Notes: a model not told the origin generated them from the letters alone. DNA of 64,000 nucleotides from Cesiribacteraceae bacterium YIM B00369 (GCA_017948555.1 JAFMYY010000024.1:1-64000), one strand, 5' to 3'. Positions 49,862 through 60,106 are shown, numbered from the stretch's first letter. Numbers and translations: made by a program.

Positions 49862-49896
49862 TACCCTATACTCACTACTCACTACCTGTTACCCGA
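49862..49896. repeat. Heptad array, NACTCAN type
   Basis: TACCCTA, TACTCAC, TACTCAC, TACCTGT, TACCCGA. It ends 7 nt before the stop codon of the M23 gene (minus strand). Confidence 0.65.
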
Positions 49897-49903
49897 TCCC
49901 ATC

Positions 49904-50881
49904 TTAACCAAGCGACTGGTTTTCACGTGAAGCAAGCTCGAGCAGTTTCTCGTATTCATCTGCATTAAGGTCCTGGAAGAAGAAGTTCATCGGGTTAATT
50001 TTTTTATGGTCTTTTATAACCTCGTAATGCAGGTGAGGGGCTGTTGAGCTTCCTGTGTTTCCTACGTACCCTATAATTTCTCCTCTTTTAACTTTCTGTC
50101 CTTTAGTAACTTTAAACTTATCGAGGTGAGCATATTTGGTAATGTATCCATAGCCATGGTCTATTTCAATTTGCTTACCATAACCGCCATACTCCGACAG
50201 TACAAGTTTTACAACCCCGTCGCCGGTGGCATAGATAGGAGTGCCGCGCGGGGCAGAGAAATCGCAGCCGGTGTGGAGTTTGCGAACCTTATAAATAGGG
50301 TGTACGCGCATACCAAAGCCCGAGGCCATTCTGTTCAGTTCTTTGTTGGAAATAGGTTGTATTGCCGGTATGCAGGCCCACATTTGATCTTTATCATTAG
50401 CCATCCGCACAATATCATCATACGACTTGGTCTGAATATACATCTGCTTTTTTACCTGGTCAATCTTTTTCAGGTTGCTCAGTATCAGGTCTTCCCTTTT
50501 CAATCCTTTTTCAAGGAGATCTTTATAGCGCTGGGTGCCGCCAATTCCTGCCTGGCGGATGGTGGATGGAATTGGTTCGGCTTCAAAAATAATTCTGTAA
50601 ATATTATCGTCCCGTTCCTGCAAAACGGTAAGCATTTCATTCAGTCTGTTAATATCTTTCTCCATCATATCGTAATAAAGGCGGAGTTCTTCATTCTCTT
50701 TTTTGAGCATAGCCTCTTTGGGAGAGTCAAAATAAAGATGCGAGATCCTTACCATAATGATGGCAAAAACTACGGATATAAGCAGGAAACCAAGCAGGTT
50801 CAGGAAAATATCCCATTTGCTCCTTTTTAAGCGCTCATAGCGGCATGTTTCTGTATCGTAGTAATATTTTATTCTTGCCAT
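49904..50881 (-). CDS. M23 family metallopeptidase
   Basis: 325 residues. An N-terminal transmembrane helix (about 28-48) is followed by a coiled-coil region (about 55-130) and a LytM/M23 endopeptidase domain at the C-terminus. The zinc and catalytic residues are visible: His and Asp in LHTGCDFSAPRG and His-x-His in APHLHYEV. It should cut peptidoglycan crosslinks, or activate amidases, in the periplasm while anchored to the inner membrane. Relatives in Bacteroidota are common next to cell-division or cell-wall genes, but here it lies divergent from alaS. Confidence 0.93.
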   Translation of the reverse strand: MARIKYYYDTETCRYERLKRSKWDIFLNLLGFLLISVVFAIIMVRISHLYFDSPKEAMLKKENEELRLYYDMMEKDINRLNEMLTVLQERDDNIYRIIFEAEPIPSTIRQAGIGGTQRYKDLLEKGLKREDLILSNLKKIDQVKKQMYIQTKSYDDIVRMANDKDQMWACIPAIQPISNKELNRMASGFGMRVHPIYKVRKLHTGCDFSAPRGTPIYATGDGVVKLVLSEYGGYGKQIEIDHGYGYITKYAHLDKFKVTKGQKVKRGEIIGYVGNTGSSTAPHLHYEVIKDHKKINPMNFFFQDLNADEYEKLLELASRENQSLG

Positions 50882-51032
50882 TGGTGAATTAGTAAGTTAA
50901 AATCTTTTAATTTTGCAGGAAAATAAAAGTTTATAACTGGTTTGAAGGCATTTGGCCTCGGCCATCTGCGGGTTTCTAAAAGGCAAGATATAAAATTTTA
51001 CAGACCCGGACAGTGTAATAACATTCTATCAT

Positions 51033-53648
51033 ATGGATTCAAAGCAGATAAGAAGTACCTTTCTGGACTTTTTTCAATCAAAGCAGCATAAAATAGTGGC
51101 TTCAGCGCCCATGGTAAATAAGAATGATCCTACGCTGATGTTCACCAATGCCGGAATGAACCAGTTTAAGGATTATTTTTTAGGTAATAAGAAGGCAGAT
51201 ATTAAGCGTGTAGCAGATACACAAAAATGTTTAAGAGTTTCGGGTAAACATAACGACCTGGAGGAGGTGGGAATTGATACTTACCACCACACCATGTTTG
51301 AAATGCTGGGTAACTGGAGCTTTGGCGATTACTTTAAAACAGAAGCCATCCAGTGGGCATGGGAACTGCTTACCGAACATTATAAACTGCCGGAAGACCG
51401 TTTATATGTAACCGTGTTTGAAGGCGACACCGACGATAAGCTGGAGCCTGATGCGGAAGCATTTAAGATATGGAATGCCATACTGCCGGAAGAACGGATC
51501 ATCTACGCCTCCAAAAAAGACAACTTCTGGGAAATGGGAGAAACAGGCCCGTGCGGACCCTGCTCAGAAATTCACGTAGACCTGCGTACTCCCGAAGAAG
51601 TGGCTGCCAGGCCGGGCCGTGAGCTGGTAAATAATGACCATCCGCAGGTTGTGGAAATATGGAACCTGGTATTTATCCAGTTTAACCGCATGGCTAATGG
51701 CAGCCTGCAGTCTCTTCCTGCCAAACATGTCGATACAGGTATGGGCTTTGAGCGCCTTGCCATGGCCATCCAAAAGAAAAGATCTAACTACGATACTGAT
51801 GTATTTCAGCCCCTTATTCAGCAGGTAAGTAAAGATGCCGGCATTGCCTATGGCAAAGCAGAGGAAACAGATATTGCCATGCGCGTAATGGTTGACCACA
51901 TCCGCGCCATTGCTTTTGCGGTGGCCGACGGGCAGCTGCCTTCCAATACAGGTGCCGGCTATGTAATCCGCCGTATCCTGCGCCGTGCAGTCCGTTATGC
52001 CTTTACCTTCCTGAACCTGAAGGAACCGTACCTGTATCGTCTGGTGGAGGTCCTTACGGAGCAAATGGGCGATTTCTTCCCGGAACTGAATGCGCAGCAG
52101 GAATTTATAATGAAGGTGATTCAGGAAGAGGAGGCAGGCTTCCTGCGTACCCTTGATATCGGCCTCAGGCGTCTCAACGAAATTATAGCATCCGGCGAAA
52201 AGGCAATCAGCGGCCCTGTTGCCTTTGAACTGTACGATACCTTTGGTTTTCCGCTGGACCTTACCGCATTAATAGCCAGGGAAAACGGACTGACTGTGGA
52301 TGAAACCGGCTTTACAGCTGAAATGCAGAAGCAAAAGGAGCGCTCGAAGAAAGCGGCCGTTACAGAGGCCGGAGACTGGGTAACGGTACTCGAGGCCGAT
52401 AAAGTGGAGTTTGTAGGCTACAAAGAGCTGCAGGCACAGGCGCATATTCTTCGCTATCGCGAAGTAAAGGAAAAAAATAAAACCCGCTATCAGGTGGTGC
52501 TCGACAAAACTCCCTTCTATGCCGAAAGTGGCGGGCAGACAGGAGACACCGGTTATATAACCGATGGCAAAGAGCAGATTAAGGTGGTGGATACTAAAAA
52601 GGAAAACGACCTTATTATCCATTTTACAGATCGCCTTCCCCAAAATTTAGATGCTGACTTTACAGCGGTTGTAGACCGTGAAAAGCGGAGGTACTCAGAG
52701 AATAACCATTCCGCCACACACCTTTTGCATGCTGCTCTCCGCAGGGTACTGGGTGACCACGTGCAGCAGAAAGGATCTTTAGTGAACGATAAGATCCTCC
52801 GCTTTGACTTTTCCCACTATGCAAAGGTAACAGAGGAAGAAATACGGCAGGTAGAGGATATTGTAAATGAGCAGATCCGCCGCAATATCCAGCTGCTCGA
52901 GGAGTGCGATGTGCCGCTGGAAGAAGCAAAGAAGAAAGGTGCCATGGCCCTTTTCGGGGAGAAATACGGGGAATCTGTGCGGGTAATTACTTTCGACCCG
53001 GCCTACTCTGTGGAACTTTGCGGGGGTACGCACGTGCCTGCCACCGGCCAGATAGGCTTGTTTAAAATAGTTTCCGAGGGCTCTGTATCTGCAGGTGTTC
53101 GCCGGATAGAGGCTATAACTGCCCGTAATGCCGAAGAGTATGTGCGGGAGCAGCAGAATGAACTGGAACAGCTAAAGGCGCTGCTGAAGAACCCTAAAGA
53201 CCTTAGTGCCGCAGTAAACAGCCTGCTGGAGGAACGTAATAAGCTCGCAAAGGAGCTGGAAAAGGTGCAGGAAGGGCAGGCTGGCGAATTGAGGAAACAG
53301 CTTGCGGGTAAAGTGCGGGAGGAAGACGGAATGCAGCTTTTGATCGAAAAAATTACATTGCCTTCTGCAGATGCTTTAAAAAAGATATCTTTCGAACTGA
53401 AGAGCCAGTTTGAGCGCCTGTTTATGGTGCTGGCTGCTGAAATAGACGGGAAACCTCAGATTTCAGTAGTGGTGGCAGAGCCGCTTATTGAGGAGAAAAA
53501 GCTGCATGCAGGAAACCTTGTCCGTGAGCTTGCCAAAGAAATAAAAGGTGGAGGCGGCGGTCAGCCTTTCTTTGCCACAGCAGGTGGAAAAGACCTCAAC
53601 GGCTTGGATAATGTTTTGGAAAAAGCCAGATTAGTAGCCAGACAGTAG
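51033..53648 (+). CDS. alaS: Alanyl-tRNA synthetase
   Basis: 871 residues, full-length AlaRS. The class II catalytic core (SKQHKIVASAPMVNKNDPTLMFTNAGMNQFKDYF in parts), the editing domain (NNHSATHLLHAALRRVLG, and CGGTHV), and the C-Ala domain with the GGGGGQPFFATAGG signature are all present. It charges tRNA-Ala and hydrolyses Ser- and Gly-tRNA-Ala. Start chosen at MDSKQIRSTFLDFF, which is the family start. gatB follows 71 nt downstream with its own promoter motif. Confidence 0.98.
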   Translation: MDSKQIRSTFLDFFQSKQHKIVASAPMVNKNDPTLMFTNAGMNQFKDYFLGNKKADIKRVADTQKCLRVSGKHNDLEEVGIDTYHHTMFEMLGNWSFGDYFKTEAIQWAWELLTEHYKLPEDRLYVTVFEGDTDDKLEPDAEAFKIWNAILPEERIIYASKKDNFWEMGETGPCGPCSEIHVDLRTPEEVAARPGRELVNNDHPQVVEIWNLVFIQFNRMANGSLQSLPAKHVDTGMGFERLAMAIQKKRSNYDTDVFQPLIQQVSKDAGIAYGKAEETDIAMRVMVDHIRAIAFAVADGQLPSNTGAGYVIRRILRRAVRYAFTFLNLKEPYLYRLVEVLTEQMGDFFPELNAQQEFIMKVIQEEEAGFLRTLDIGLRRLNEIIASGEKAISGPVAFELYDTFGFPLDLTALIARENGLTVDETGFTAEMQKQKERSKKAAVTEAGDWVTVLEADKVEFVGYKELQAQAHILRYREVKEKNKTRYQVVLDKTPFYAESGGQTGDTGYITDGKEQIKVVDTKKENDLIIHFTDRLPQNLDADFTAVVDREKRRYSENNHSATHLLHAALRRVLGDHVQQKGSLVNDKILRFDFSHYAKVTEEEIRQVEDIVNEQIRRNIQLLEECDVPLEEAKKKGAMALFGEKYGESVRVITFDPAYSVELCGGTHVPATGQIGLFKIVSEGSVSAGVRRIEAITARNAEEYVREQQNELEQLKALLKNPKDLSAAVNSLLEERNKLAKELEKVQEGQAGELRKQLAGKVREEDGMQLLIEKITLPSADALKKISFELKSQFERLFMVLAAEIDGKPQISVVVAEPLIEEKKLHAGNLVRELAKEIKGGGGGQPFFATAGGKDLNGLDNVLEKARLVARQ

Positions 53649-53656
53649 CGTAACAG

Positions 53657-53688
53657 TTGAGCACGTATCCGCTCTGGATATAAGTTTG
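53657..53688 (+). promoter_or_regulatory. Promoter of gatB
   Basis: TTG (53657-53659) and TAAGTTTG (53681-53688) are 21 nt apart, a good Bacteroidota promoter match. It implies a separate promoter between alaS and gatB. Confidence 0.6.
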
Positions 53689-53719
53689 TTGCGCACTACA
53701 TTAAGAAACCAAAAGAAAA

Positions 53720-55180
53720 ATGTTAAGTAAAGAAATAAGAGATAAATATACGGTAGTAATAGGTCTGGAAGTTCACGCCCAGTTGCTCACCGAAAGTAAA
53801 ATGTATGCGGCTGATCCGGTGGAGTACGGGAATATGCCTAACACCAACATCAGTGTTATTACCCTTGGGCACCCTGGTACCCTGCCAATGGTAAATAAAA
53901 GGGCGGTGGAGTATGCTATGCGCATGGGAATTGCCTGCCGCTCAGAAATTTCCCGCTACAATATTTTCGACCGTAAAAATTATTTCTACCCCGACCTTCC
54001 GAAAGGATACCAGCTTACGCAGGATAAAACGCCTATTTGTATCGGTGGCTTCATCGAGATCAAAACCAAACAGAGCGGCGAAAAAAAGGTAATCCTCAAC
54101 CGGATTCATATGGAGGAAGATGCAGGAAAATCCATGCACCTTGAAGGAGAAACTGATACACTGGTGGATTTTAACCGTGCCGGTACTCCTTTGATCGAAC
54201 TTGTTACCGAACCGGTACTGCGCAGCTCCGAGGAAGCCTATGTATTCCTGCAGGAAGTGCGCCGGCTGGTGCGCTACCTTGATATTTGCGACGGAAACAT
54301 GGAAGAAGGTTCTCTTCGCTGCGATGCCAACATATCTATTATGCTTAATGGAGCAAAAGAGTATGGTAAAAAGGTGGAGGTAAAAAACATGAACTCCTTC
54401 AGGAACGTGCAGCGGGCAATTGACCACGAAGTGGAGCGGCAGATTCTTGCCGTGGAAGCAGGGGAGACCATCTATTCCGAAACCCGTACTTTCGACGCTA
54501 CCACAGGCAACACTGCATCCATGCGTACGAAGGAAGAGCTTAACGATTACCGTTATTTCCCTGAGCCCGATCTTTGCCCGCTGATAGTAAGCGAAGAATG
54601 GTTAAGCTCAGTGCAGGAAAAAATGCCTCTCCTCCCATGGGAGCTGATGAATAAATTTGTGAATGAGTACGGCCTTTCTGAATACGATGCCCAAAACCTG
54701 ACAGATACCAAAGCCATTGCGCTTTATTTTGAAGAGCTTTGTGCACAGACTAAAAATTACAAAGCAGCTGCAAACTGGATGATGGGGCCTATTAAAGGAT
54801 ACCTGAATGAACTTACGCTGGATGTAAGTCAGTTTCCGTTAAAGCCTGCCCAAATTGCAGAGCTGATTGCTATAGTCGACAGCAACAAGGTGAGTTTCTC
54901 AGTTGCAAGTCAGAAGCTGTATCCGTTGTTGCTTCAGCAGCCGGAAAAGAGCGCAATAAAAATTGCTGAATCTGAAAACCTGTTACAGGACAGCAACGAA
55001 GATACCATTTTGCCTATTATTGAGGAGGTGGTGGCCAGCTGGCCCGATAAGGTGGATGAGTATAAGAGCGGTAAAAAAGGCCTGCTCGGTTTATTTATGG
55101 GAGAAGTGATGAAAAAGAGCAAGGGTAAGGCAGATCCTAAAAAGGCTAACCAGCTCCTGAGGGAAGTCCTTGAAAAGTAA
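53720..55180 (+). CDS. gatB: Asp-tRNA(Asn)/Glu-tRNA(Gln) amidotransferase subunit B
   Basis: 486 residues, the usual length. Signatures are GLEVHAQLLTESKMY, DRKNYFYPDLPKGYQ, LEEEGSLRCDANIS-like sequence (GNMEEGSLRCDANIS) and DYRYFPEPDLCPL. The C-terminal GatB/Yqey domain follows. It binds the mischarged tRNA and, with GatA and GatC, converts Glu-tRNA-Gln to Gln-tRNA-Gln, so glutamine is probably charged indirectly in this organism (inference). gatA and gatC are not in the window. A short terminator follows the gene. Confidence 0.97.
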   Translation: MLSKEIRDKYTVVIGLEVHAQLLTESKMYAADPVEYGNMPNTNISVITLGHPGTLPMVNKRAVEYAMRMGIACRSEISRYNIFDRKNYFYPDLPKGYQLTQDKTPICIGGFIEIKTKQSGEKKVILNRIHMEEDAGKSMHLEGETDTLVDFNRAGTPLIELVTEPVLRSSEEAYVFLQEVRRLVRYLDICDGNMEEGSLRCDANISIMLNGAKEYGKKVEVKNMNSFRNVQRAIDHEVERQILAVEAGETIYSETRTFDATTGNTASMRTKEELNDYRYFPEPDLCPLIVSEEWLSSVQEKMPLLPWELMNKFVNEYGLSEYDAQNLTDTKAIALYFEELCAQTKNYKAAANWMMGPIKGYLNELTLDVSQFPLKPAQIAELIAIVDSNKVSFSVASQKLYPLLLQQPEKSAIKIAESENLLQDSNEDTILPIIEEVVASWPDKVDEYKSGKKGLLGLFMGEVMKKSKGKADPKKANQLLREVLEK

Positions 55181-55203
55181 ACCTTAAAAAAATCTTTTCC
55201 CGG

Positions 55204-55229
55204 AGCTGCACGAATTAGTGCAGCTTTTT
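55204..55229 (+). terminator. Rho-independent terminator after gatB
   Basis: AGCTGCAC (55204-55211) pairs with GTGCAGCT (55218-55225), a perfect 8-bp stem, followed by TTTTT. Confidence 0.75.
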
Positions 55230-55263
55230 GTTTGAAATAGAAGAAATATAATAAATTCTGTTT

Positions 55264-56394
55264 ATGAAGATTAAAAACATGAACGTTGCACTTCTTGCAC
55301 TATTCGCTTTAGCGTCCTGTTCACAGGGGCAAAGTAAAGATAAACCCGGTACAGGCGACGATATTGTGGTGCTGCAGGGAACAGTCCAAAATCCTGCCTC
55401 AGGACATATTATTCTGGAAGAAGTTCAGGGAAATAATGTAGTGCCTGTCGATACCTTTACCCTTGGTGCTGATAATACTTTTAAAGAAAACCTTACTGTA
55501 AAAGAACCTGGTTTTTACCGGTTAAATTTTTATGGTAAGAAAATGGTAAATCTCGTTCTTGATGATGAGAATGTGCAGATTACCGCTGACATTGAGAATG
55601 CTGAGCAGCCTAAGGTAGAGGGATCCAAAGATACGGAATACCTTCAGCAGATTAATGCGGTTGTAATGAACAGCCAGCAGAAGGTAAGGGCTCTTGAAGA
55701 GGAATATATCAAGGCCAGGAATGAGCAGAATGCAGCGAGGATGAAAGAGCTTGAGGAAAGATACCTTGAGCTTGAATATGAAAAAAAGGAGCAGGTTAAA
55801 GACAAGCTTCGCAATATGGAAAGCTCTATAGCCCAGGTGTATGGGATAAGTTACCTGAGCCAGGAAGAGGATTTTCCTTTCCTTGATTCCCTTTCTAACC
55901 GCCTGCAGAAAGACCTGCCGGATTCTAAATACGTAAAGGATTTTACGCAGGGTGTTAATAATATGCGCTCTACCGTAGTGGGAGCAACAGCGCCTGAAAT
56001 AAGCCTTCCAAACCCGCAGGGTGAAACCAAAAATCTTTCGGACCTCCGCGGAAATGTGGTGCTGATCGACTTTTGGGCTGCATGGTGCGGACCCTGCCGC
56101 AGGGAAAACCCAAATGTGGTAAAGGCCTATAATAAATATAACTCAAAAGGATTTGAGGTTTTTGGTGTTTCCCTCGACCGGAACCGCGAAGACTGGGTAA
56201 AAGCAATTGAAAAGGACGGCCTTGTCTGGACTCAGGTATCGGATCTGAAATATTTTAATTCAGAGGCTGCTCAGAAGTATAATATCAATGCAATACCGGC
56301 CACCATTTTGCTGGATAGAGATGGTAAAATTATTGCCCGGAATTTAAGGGGGGCTGCTCTGGAAGAGAAGCTTGAGGAAATTTTAGGTGAATAA
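55264..56394 (+). CDS. TlpA-like thioredoxin lipoprotein
   Basis: 376 residues. The N-terminal lipobox LFALASC gives a lipidated Cys19, so the protein is anchored in the membrane facing the periplasm. A DUF4369-type domain (about 35-140), a helical region rich in Glu and Lys, then a thioredoxin fold with the active site WCGPC (Cys275 and Cys278) in LIDFWAAWCGPCRRENP. This is a common Bacteroidota architecture for periplasmic disulfide reductases linked to cytochrome c or envelope proteins. The exact substrate is unknown. Terminated by a strong hairpin. Confidence 0.93.
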   Translation: MKIKNMNVALLALFALASCSQGQSKDKPGTGDDIVVLQGTVQNPASGHIILEEVQGNNVVPVDTFTLGADNTFKENLTVKEPGFYRLNFYGKKMVNLVLDDENVQITADIENAEQPKVEGSKDTEYLQQINAVVMNSQQKVRALEEEYIKARNEQNAARMKELEERYLELEYEKKEQVKDKLRNMESSIAQVYGISYLSQEEDFPFLDSLSNRLQKDLPDSKYVKDFTQGVNNMRSTVVGATAPEISLPNPQGETKNLSDLRGNVVLIDFWAAWCGPCRRENPNVVKAYNKYNSKGFEVFGVSLDRNREDWVKAIEKDGLVWTQVSDLKYFNSEAAQKYNINAIPATILLDRDGKIIARNLRGAALEEKLEEILGE

Positions 56395-56422
56395 GCTATA
56401 ATTATAATAATTAAAAACATTG

Positions 56423-56458
56423 AACGCTTCCGGATTATGATCCGGGAGCGTTTTTTTT
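56423..56458 (+). terminator. Rho-independent terminator after the TlpA-like gene
   Basis: A 13-bp stem (AACGCTTCCGGAT 56423-56435 with ATCCGGGAGCGTT 56440-56452, one G-T pair), a 4-nt loop, and eight Ts. Confidence 0.85.
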
Positions 56459-56747
56459 GTTGTAAAGGAGACAGGGAAGGATTTCTTTAGGAAACAGCCG
56501 TTTCCCTGATCCCGTAAATTATGCATTGCAGCAGAGAATCCAGAGAACCGGCAGTCGTAGCCAGAGCAGGTAAGCAGCGGAAAATAAGGAAGGCTTTTCA
56601 TTTTTTGAAGGGGAAAGGGCGGCTCTTTAGTAAAATTTTTGCCCGTAAGCAGGCTTTCCTTATAATTTGCTGGCGGGATAAAAAAAATCAGGCTTTTTAT
56701 CTCCTTAACTTTTAGCATATCCCCAATGGGAGTATTATTTTTGCAGG
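56459..56747. other. Spacer before guaA
   Basis: Roughly 290 nt with no recognised gene or RNA. TATTTTTG at 56736-56743 matches a -7 box but ends only 4 nt before the guaA start codon. Confidence 0.5.
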
Positions 56748-58277
56748 ATGCAAGAACAGATCCTTATCCTCGATTTTGGCTCCCAATACACGCAGCTGAT
56801 AGCGCGCCGTGTCAGGGAACTGAATGTATACTGCGAAATTCATCCATTTAATGCAGCTCCTCCCTTAACGGATGATATCAAGGGAGTTATCCTTTCCGGA
56901 AGCCCCTGCTCAGTAAGTGAGAACGATGCCCCGGATGTAGACTTAAGTGCTTACCGTGGTAAGGTTCCCGTACTGGGGGTATGCTACGGAGCCCAGTTGA
57001 TGGTGCATAAGAACGGAGGTTATGTACAACCCTCCACCATAAGAGAGTATGGCCGTGCCCGCCTCAATGAAGTGAACGATAAAGTTGATCTTCTTAAAGA
57101 AATTACCCTTAGCTCTCAGGTGTGGATGTCGCATGGAGATACCATTGCACAGCTTCCTGAGAATTTTGATATCATTGCAAGCACCCCTTCCGTAAGGGTA
57201 GCAGCCTACCAGGTGCGGGGAGAGCAAACCTTCGGTATCCAGTTTCACCCGGAAGTAACCCACTCCACAGAGGGTAAAATAGTATTAAGGAATTTCGTGG
57301 TGCATATTTGTGGCTGCGACCAGAGCTGGACTCCTAAAACCTTTATTGAAGAAACAGTCGACAGCCTTAAGGTACAGCTTGCTAACGACAAAGTAGTGCT
57401 GGGCCTGAGCGGAGGGGTGGATTCTTCTGTGGCAGCTATGCTTATTCACAGGGCAATTGGCAAAAACCTGTACTGCATATTTGTGGATAACGGCCTGTTA
57501 CGTAAAAATGAATTTCAGCAGGTGCTGGACTCCTATAAGCACATGGGCCTGAATGTAAAAGGGGTAGATGCACGTGCCCAGTTTTATAGTGCACTGGAAG
57601 GCTTATCAGATCCGGAAGCAAAACGAAAAGCGATTGGCCGTACCTTTATTGAAATATTCGATGAGGAGGCACATAAAATAGAAGATGTAAAGTGGCTGGG
57701 ACAAGGAACCATCTATCCTGACGTTATAGAATCTGTGAGTGTAAAAGGCCCTTCAGCAACCATAAAGTCTCACCATAATGTGGGTGGCTTGCCGGACTTC
57801 ATGAAACTGAAAGTAGTGGAGCCTCTGAATACACTTTTCAAGGATGAGGTGCGCCTTGTAGGAAGAACTTTGGGTATTGATCAGGCTATTATTGGCCGCC
57901 ATCCTTTCCCGGGCCCCGGCCTTGCCATCAGGATTCTGGGCGATATTACCGCGGAAAAAGTAGCCCTTATACAGGAGGTGGACCATATCTTTATTGAAGG
58001 GCTGAAAAAAGCAGGCTTATACGATGAAATATGGCAGGCAGGAGCTATCCTTTTACCGGTGCAATCCGTTGGAGTGATGGGAGATGAGCGTACTTATGAA
58101 TCAGTGGTGGCCCTGAGGGCCGTTACCAGTGTGGATGGTATGACTGCTGACTGGTATCATTTACCTTACGAATTTATGGGAGAGATCTCAAATGAAATTA
58201 TTAACCGGGTAAAAGGGGTGAACAGAGTGGTATATGATATCAGTTCCAAGCCACCTGCCACCATTGAGTGGGAATAA
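56748..58277 (+). CDS. guaA: GMP synthase (glutamine-hydrolysing)
   Basis: 509 residues. The class I glutamine amidotransferase domain has the nucleophile Cys79 in LGVCYGAQL and the His-x-Glu in FHPEVTHS. The ATP pyrophosphatase domain has the PP-loop [15 protein letters not shown], and the C-terminal dimerisation domain ends KPPATIEWE, the family terminus. It converts XMP to GMP with glutamine and ATP in the cytoplasm. The start matches the family ([17 protein letters not shown]). A possible promoter box lies unusually close to the start codon. Confidence 0.98.
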   Translation: MQEQILILDFGSQYTQLIARRVRELNVYCEIHPFNAAPPLTDDIKGVILSGSPCSVSENDAPDVDLSAYRGKVPVLGVCYGAQLMVHKNGGYVQPSTIREYGRARLNEVNDKVDLLKEITLSSQVWMSHGDTIAQLPENFDIIASTPSVRVAAYQVRGEQTFGIQFHPEVTHSTEGKIVLRNFVVHICGCDQSWTPKTFIEETVDSLKVQLANDKVVLGLSGGVDSSVAAMLIHRAIGKNLYCIFVDNGLLRKNEFQQVLDSYKHMGLNVKGVDARAQFYSALEGLSDPEAKRKAIGRTFIEIFDEEAHKIEDVKWLGQGTIYPDVIESVSVKGPSATIKSHHNVGGLPDFMKLKVVEPLNTLFKDEVRLVGRTLGIDQAIIGRHPFPGPGLAIRILGDITAEKVALIQEVDHIFIEGLKKAGLYDEIWQAGAILLPVQSVGVMGDERTYESVVALRAVTSVDGMTADWYHLPYEFMGEISNEIINRVKGVNRVVYDISSKPPATIEWE

Positions 58278-58384
58278 GTGCCAGGGATCTCCGGAAGGAG
58301 GCCCTGGGATTAATTCCATTACCTGTATTCCACTAAAAGGAAGCTCCCGCCAGGCAAAATGGTTAGAGTCAAATAAATAACTGA

Positions 58385-60106
58385 ATGAAAGACCGTATCT
58401 TACTCTTTTTGTTGTTCCTGTTGCCTTTGCAGCTGGTGCATGCACAAAGTAAAAATGATAACCAGCAGAAATACCTGAGGGCGAAGAATCTGTTTAAGCA
58501 GGAGCAGTATGTGCAGGCCATGGATGCATTCCGGCAGCTGGCTGCAGTACAAAATAATAATTCTTTTGCGGAGTATGCTTCCTTTTATTACGCTTTATCG
58601 GCGCTGGAAGCAGGCAGGCCTGCCGAAGCCAGAGCTATGCTGCAGCAAATCAGGAGAAAATACAGTGGCTGGGACCAGCAGGAGGAAGTCAGCTATTTAC
58701 TAACCAGGGTTTACCTGGAAGAAAAATCCTGGGTACAAGCTATTGAAACCATCCGCGAAATCCGGAATAAAAGAGTTCAGGCAGATGCAAGGGAAATGGC
58801 AGCTAATTTCTTTGCCAGGGAACAGGATCTTAGCATGCTCAAAAACCTTTTACAGAAATACCCTGAAGCAGACTATCTTGCAAAGGTGGTGGCTAACAAA
58901 ATAAGCAGACAGCCTTTACCGGAACAGGATCAGGAGTATCTGCAGCAGTTGGTAAGTACTTACAAACTGGATAAGGAACTGGTAAATAAGCCGGGGCTGG
59001 GTACATCCCAAAAGAAGGAGGCATATCATGTGGCCGCACTTTTGCCTTTCCTTTACAATGACCTTCAGCCGGAGAGCAACCTGCACACCCAGAATTTTGT
59101 GCTGGATATTTATGAGGGAATGAAGATAGCTGTTGAGGATCTGGATAGCCTGGGGGTAAAGATCAACCTGCATGCATTTGATACAAAGAGAGACAGCCTT
59201 ACTACTAAAAAGCTGATCAATACGCGCGAAATGGAGAAAATGGACTTAATTGTCGGTCCCCTGTATCCCGGACCAAGCAAGGTGGCATTTGATTTTTCCT
59301 ATGAGAACGGTGTTAATATGGTAAATCCTTTGTCTTTTAATCCGGAAGTAATTCAAAATAATCCTTACTCCTTTTTGTTCAGGCCTTCTTTAGTAACTCA
59401 GGGAAAAAGAGCTGCAGAATTTGCCTCCAGATCCTTTGAAGATAAGAATGCTTTTATAATTTATGGTCCAAAGGAAAAGGATTCAATAATGGCCCATAGT
59501 TATAAGCAGGCTATTGAAAAGAATGGCTTTCGGGTAAAAAGAATGGAAAAGATTCCGGCCGGAGAGGAGAGCCGTATCAATAAAATTCTTTTGCCGGGGA
59601 ATGATAACCGTGATGCAATGAAAGAAGGCGGCAGTTTGCATCAGAAAAATGTAGGGCATGTTTTTGTGGCATCTGAAGATGAGCTGATCGTTTCCTATAC
59701 TATAAATGCATTGGAAAAGCGGGGAGACCGGCTTCCGCTGGTTGGGCATGAGAGCTGGTTAAAGAAAAATATTGTCCGCTTTGATCAGGTGGAACGCCTT
59801 GGAGTTTACTTTGTAGCTCCCGAATTTGTCGATTACACATCTGAGGGTTACCTGGAATTCCGGAATAAGTACCGGGAAAGAGTGAATAACCTTCCATCGC
59901 GCTTTGCTTATGCCGGATATGACCTTATGATGTACTTTGGCCAGATGATGCACCAGTATGGTAACCTCTTTCAGAAGGAAATAGATCAGGAACCATTCCG
60001 TAAGGGAATATTGTGTACAGGATATTCCTTTACCAACAGCAACGATAATCAATGTGTACCTGTGGTAAAGTTTAATGAATCAGCTCTGGAAATTGTGTTC
60101 CAGTAG
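58385..60106 (+). CDS. TPR plus periplasmic-binding-fold protein (LpoA-like layout)
   Basis: 573 residues. A signal peptide (cleavage near HAQS) but no lipobox Cys. Residues about 25-190 are helical TPR-like repeats (LFKQEQYVQAMDAFRQL, ARAMLQQIRRKY). Residues about 215-570 form a type I periplasmic-binding protein fold (HVAALLPFLYNDLQ, GPLYPGPSKVAFDFS, GKRAAEFASRSF, YAGYDLMMYFGQMM). This layout resembles LpoA, the activator of PBP1A, and the substrate-binding proteins called amino-acid ABC transporter subunits in Bacteroidota. No transporter genes adjoin it. I infer a periplasmic regulator or peptidoglycan-related role rather than transport. Confidence 0.72.
   Translation: MKDRILLFLLFLLPLQLVHAQSKNDNQQKYLRAKNLFKQEQYVQAMDAFRQLAAVQNNNSFAEYASFYYALSALEAGRPAEARAMLQQIRRKYSGWDQQEEVSYLLTRVYLEEKSWVQAIETIREIRNKRVQADAREMAANFFAREQDLSMLKNLLQKYPEADYLAKVVANKISRQPLPEQDQEYLQQLVSTYKLDKELVNKPGLGTSQKKEAYHVAALLPFLYNDLQPESNLHTQNFVLDIYEGMKIAVEDLDSLGVKINLHAFDTKRDSLTTKKLINTREMEKMDLIVGPLYPGPSKVAFDFSYENGVNMVNPLSFNPEVIQNNPYSFLFRPSLVTQGKRAAEFASRSFEDKNAFIIYGPKEKDSIMAHSYKQAIEKNGFRVKRMEKIPAGEESRINKILLPGNDNRDAMKEGGSLHQKNVGHVFVASEDELIVSYTINALEKRGDRLPLVGHESWLKKNIVRFDQVERLGVYFVAPEFVDYTSEGYLEFRNKYRERVNNLPSRFAYAGYDLMMYFGQMMHQYGNLFQKEIDQEPFRKGILCTGYSFTNSNDNQCVPVVKFNESALEIVFQ

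Larger units (their letters stand above)
49423..49903. other. Gene-free spacer between merR-like and M23 genes
   Basis: 481 nt without a supportable gene. It holds the -7 box of the merR-like gene near one end, a loose complementary pair (AAGGGCT at 49619-49625 and AGCCCTT at 49691-49697), and a heptad array at the other end. No other structure was recognised. Confidence 0.6.

Noticed and set aside
58281-58307. Hairpin CCAGGG/CCCTGG after guaA as a terminator
   Set aside because: The stem is only 6 bp with a long loop and is not followed by a T run.
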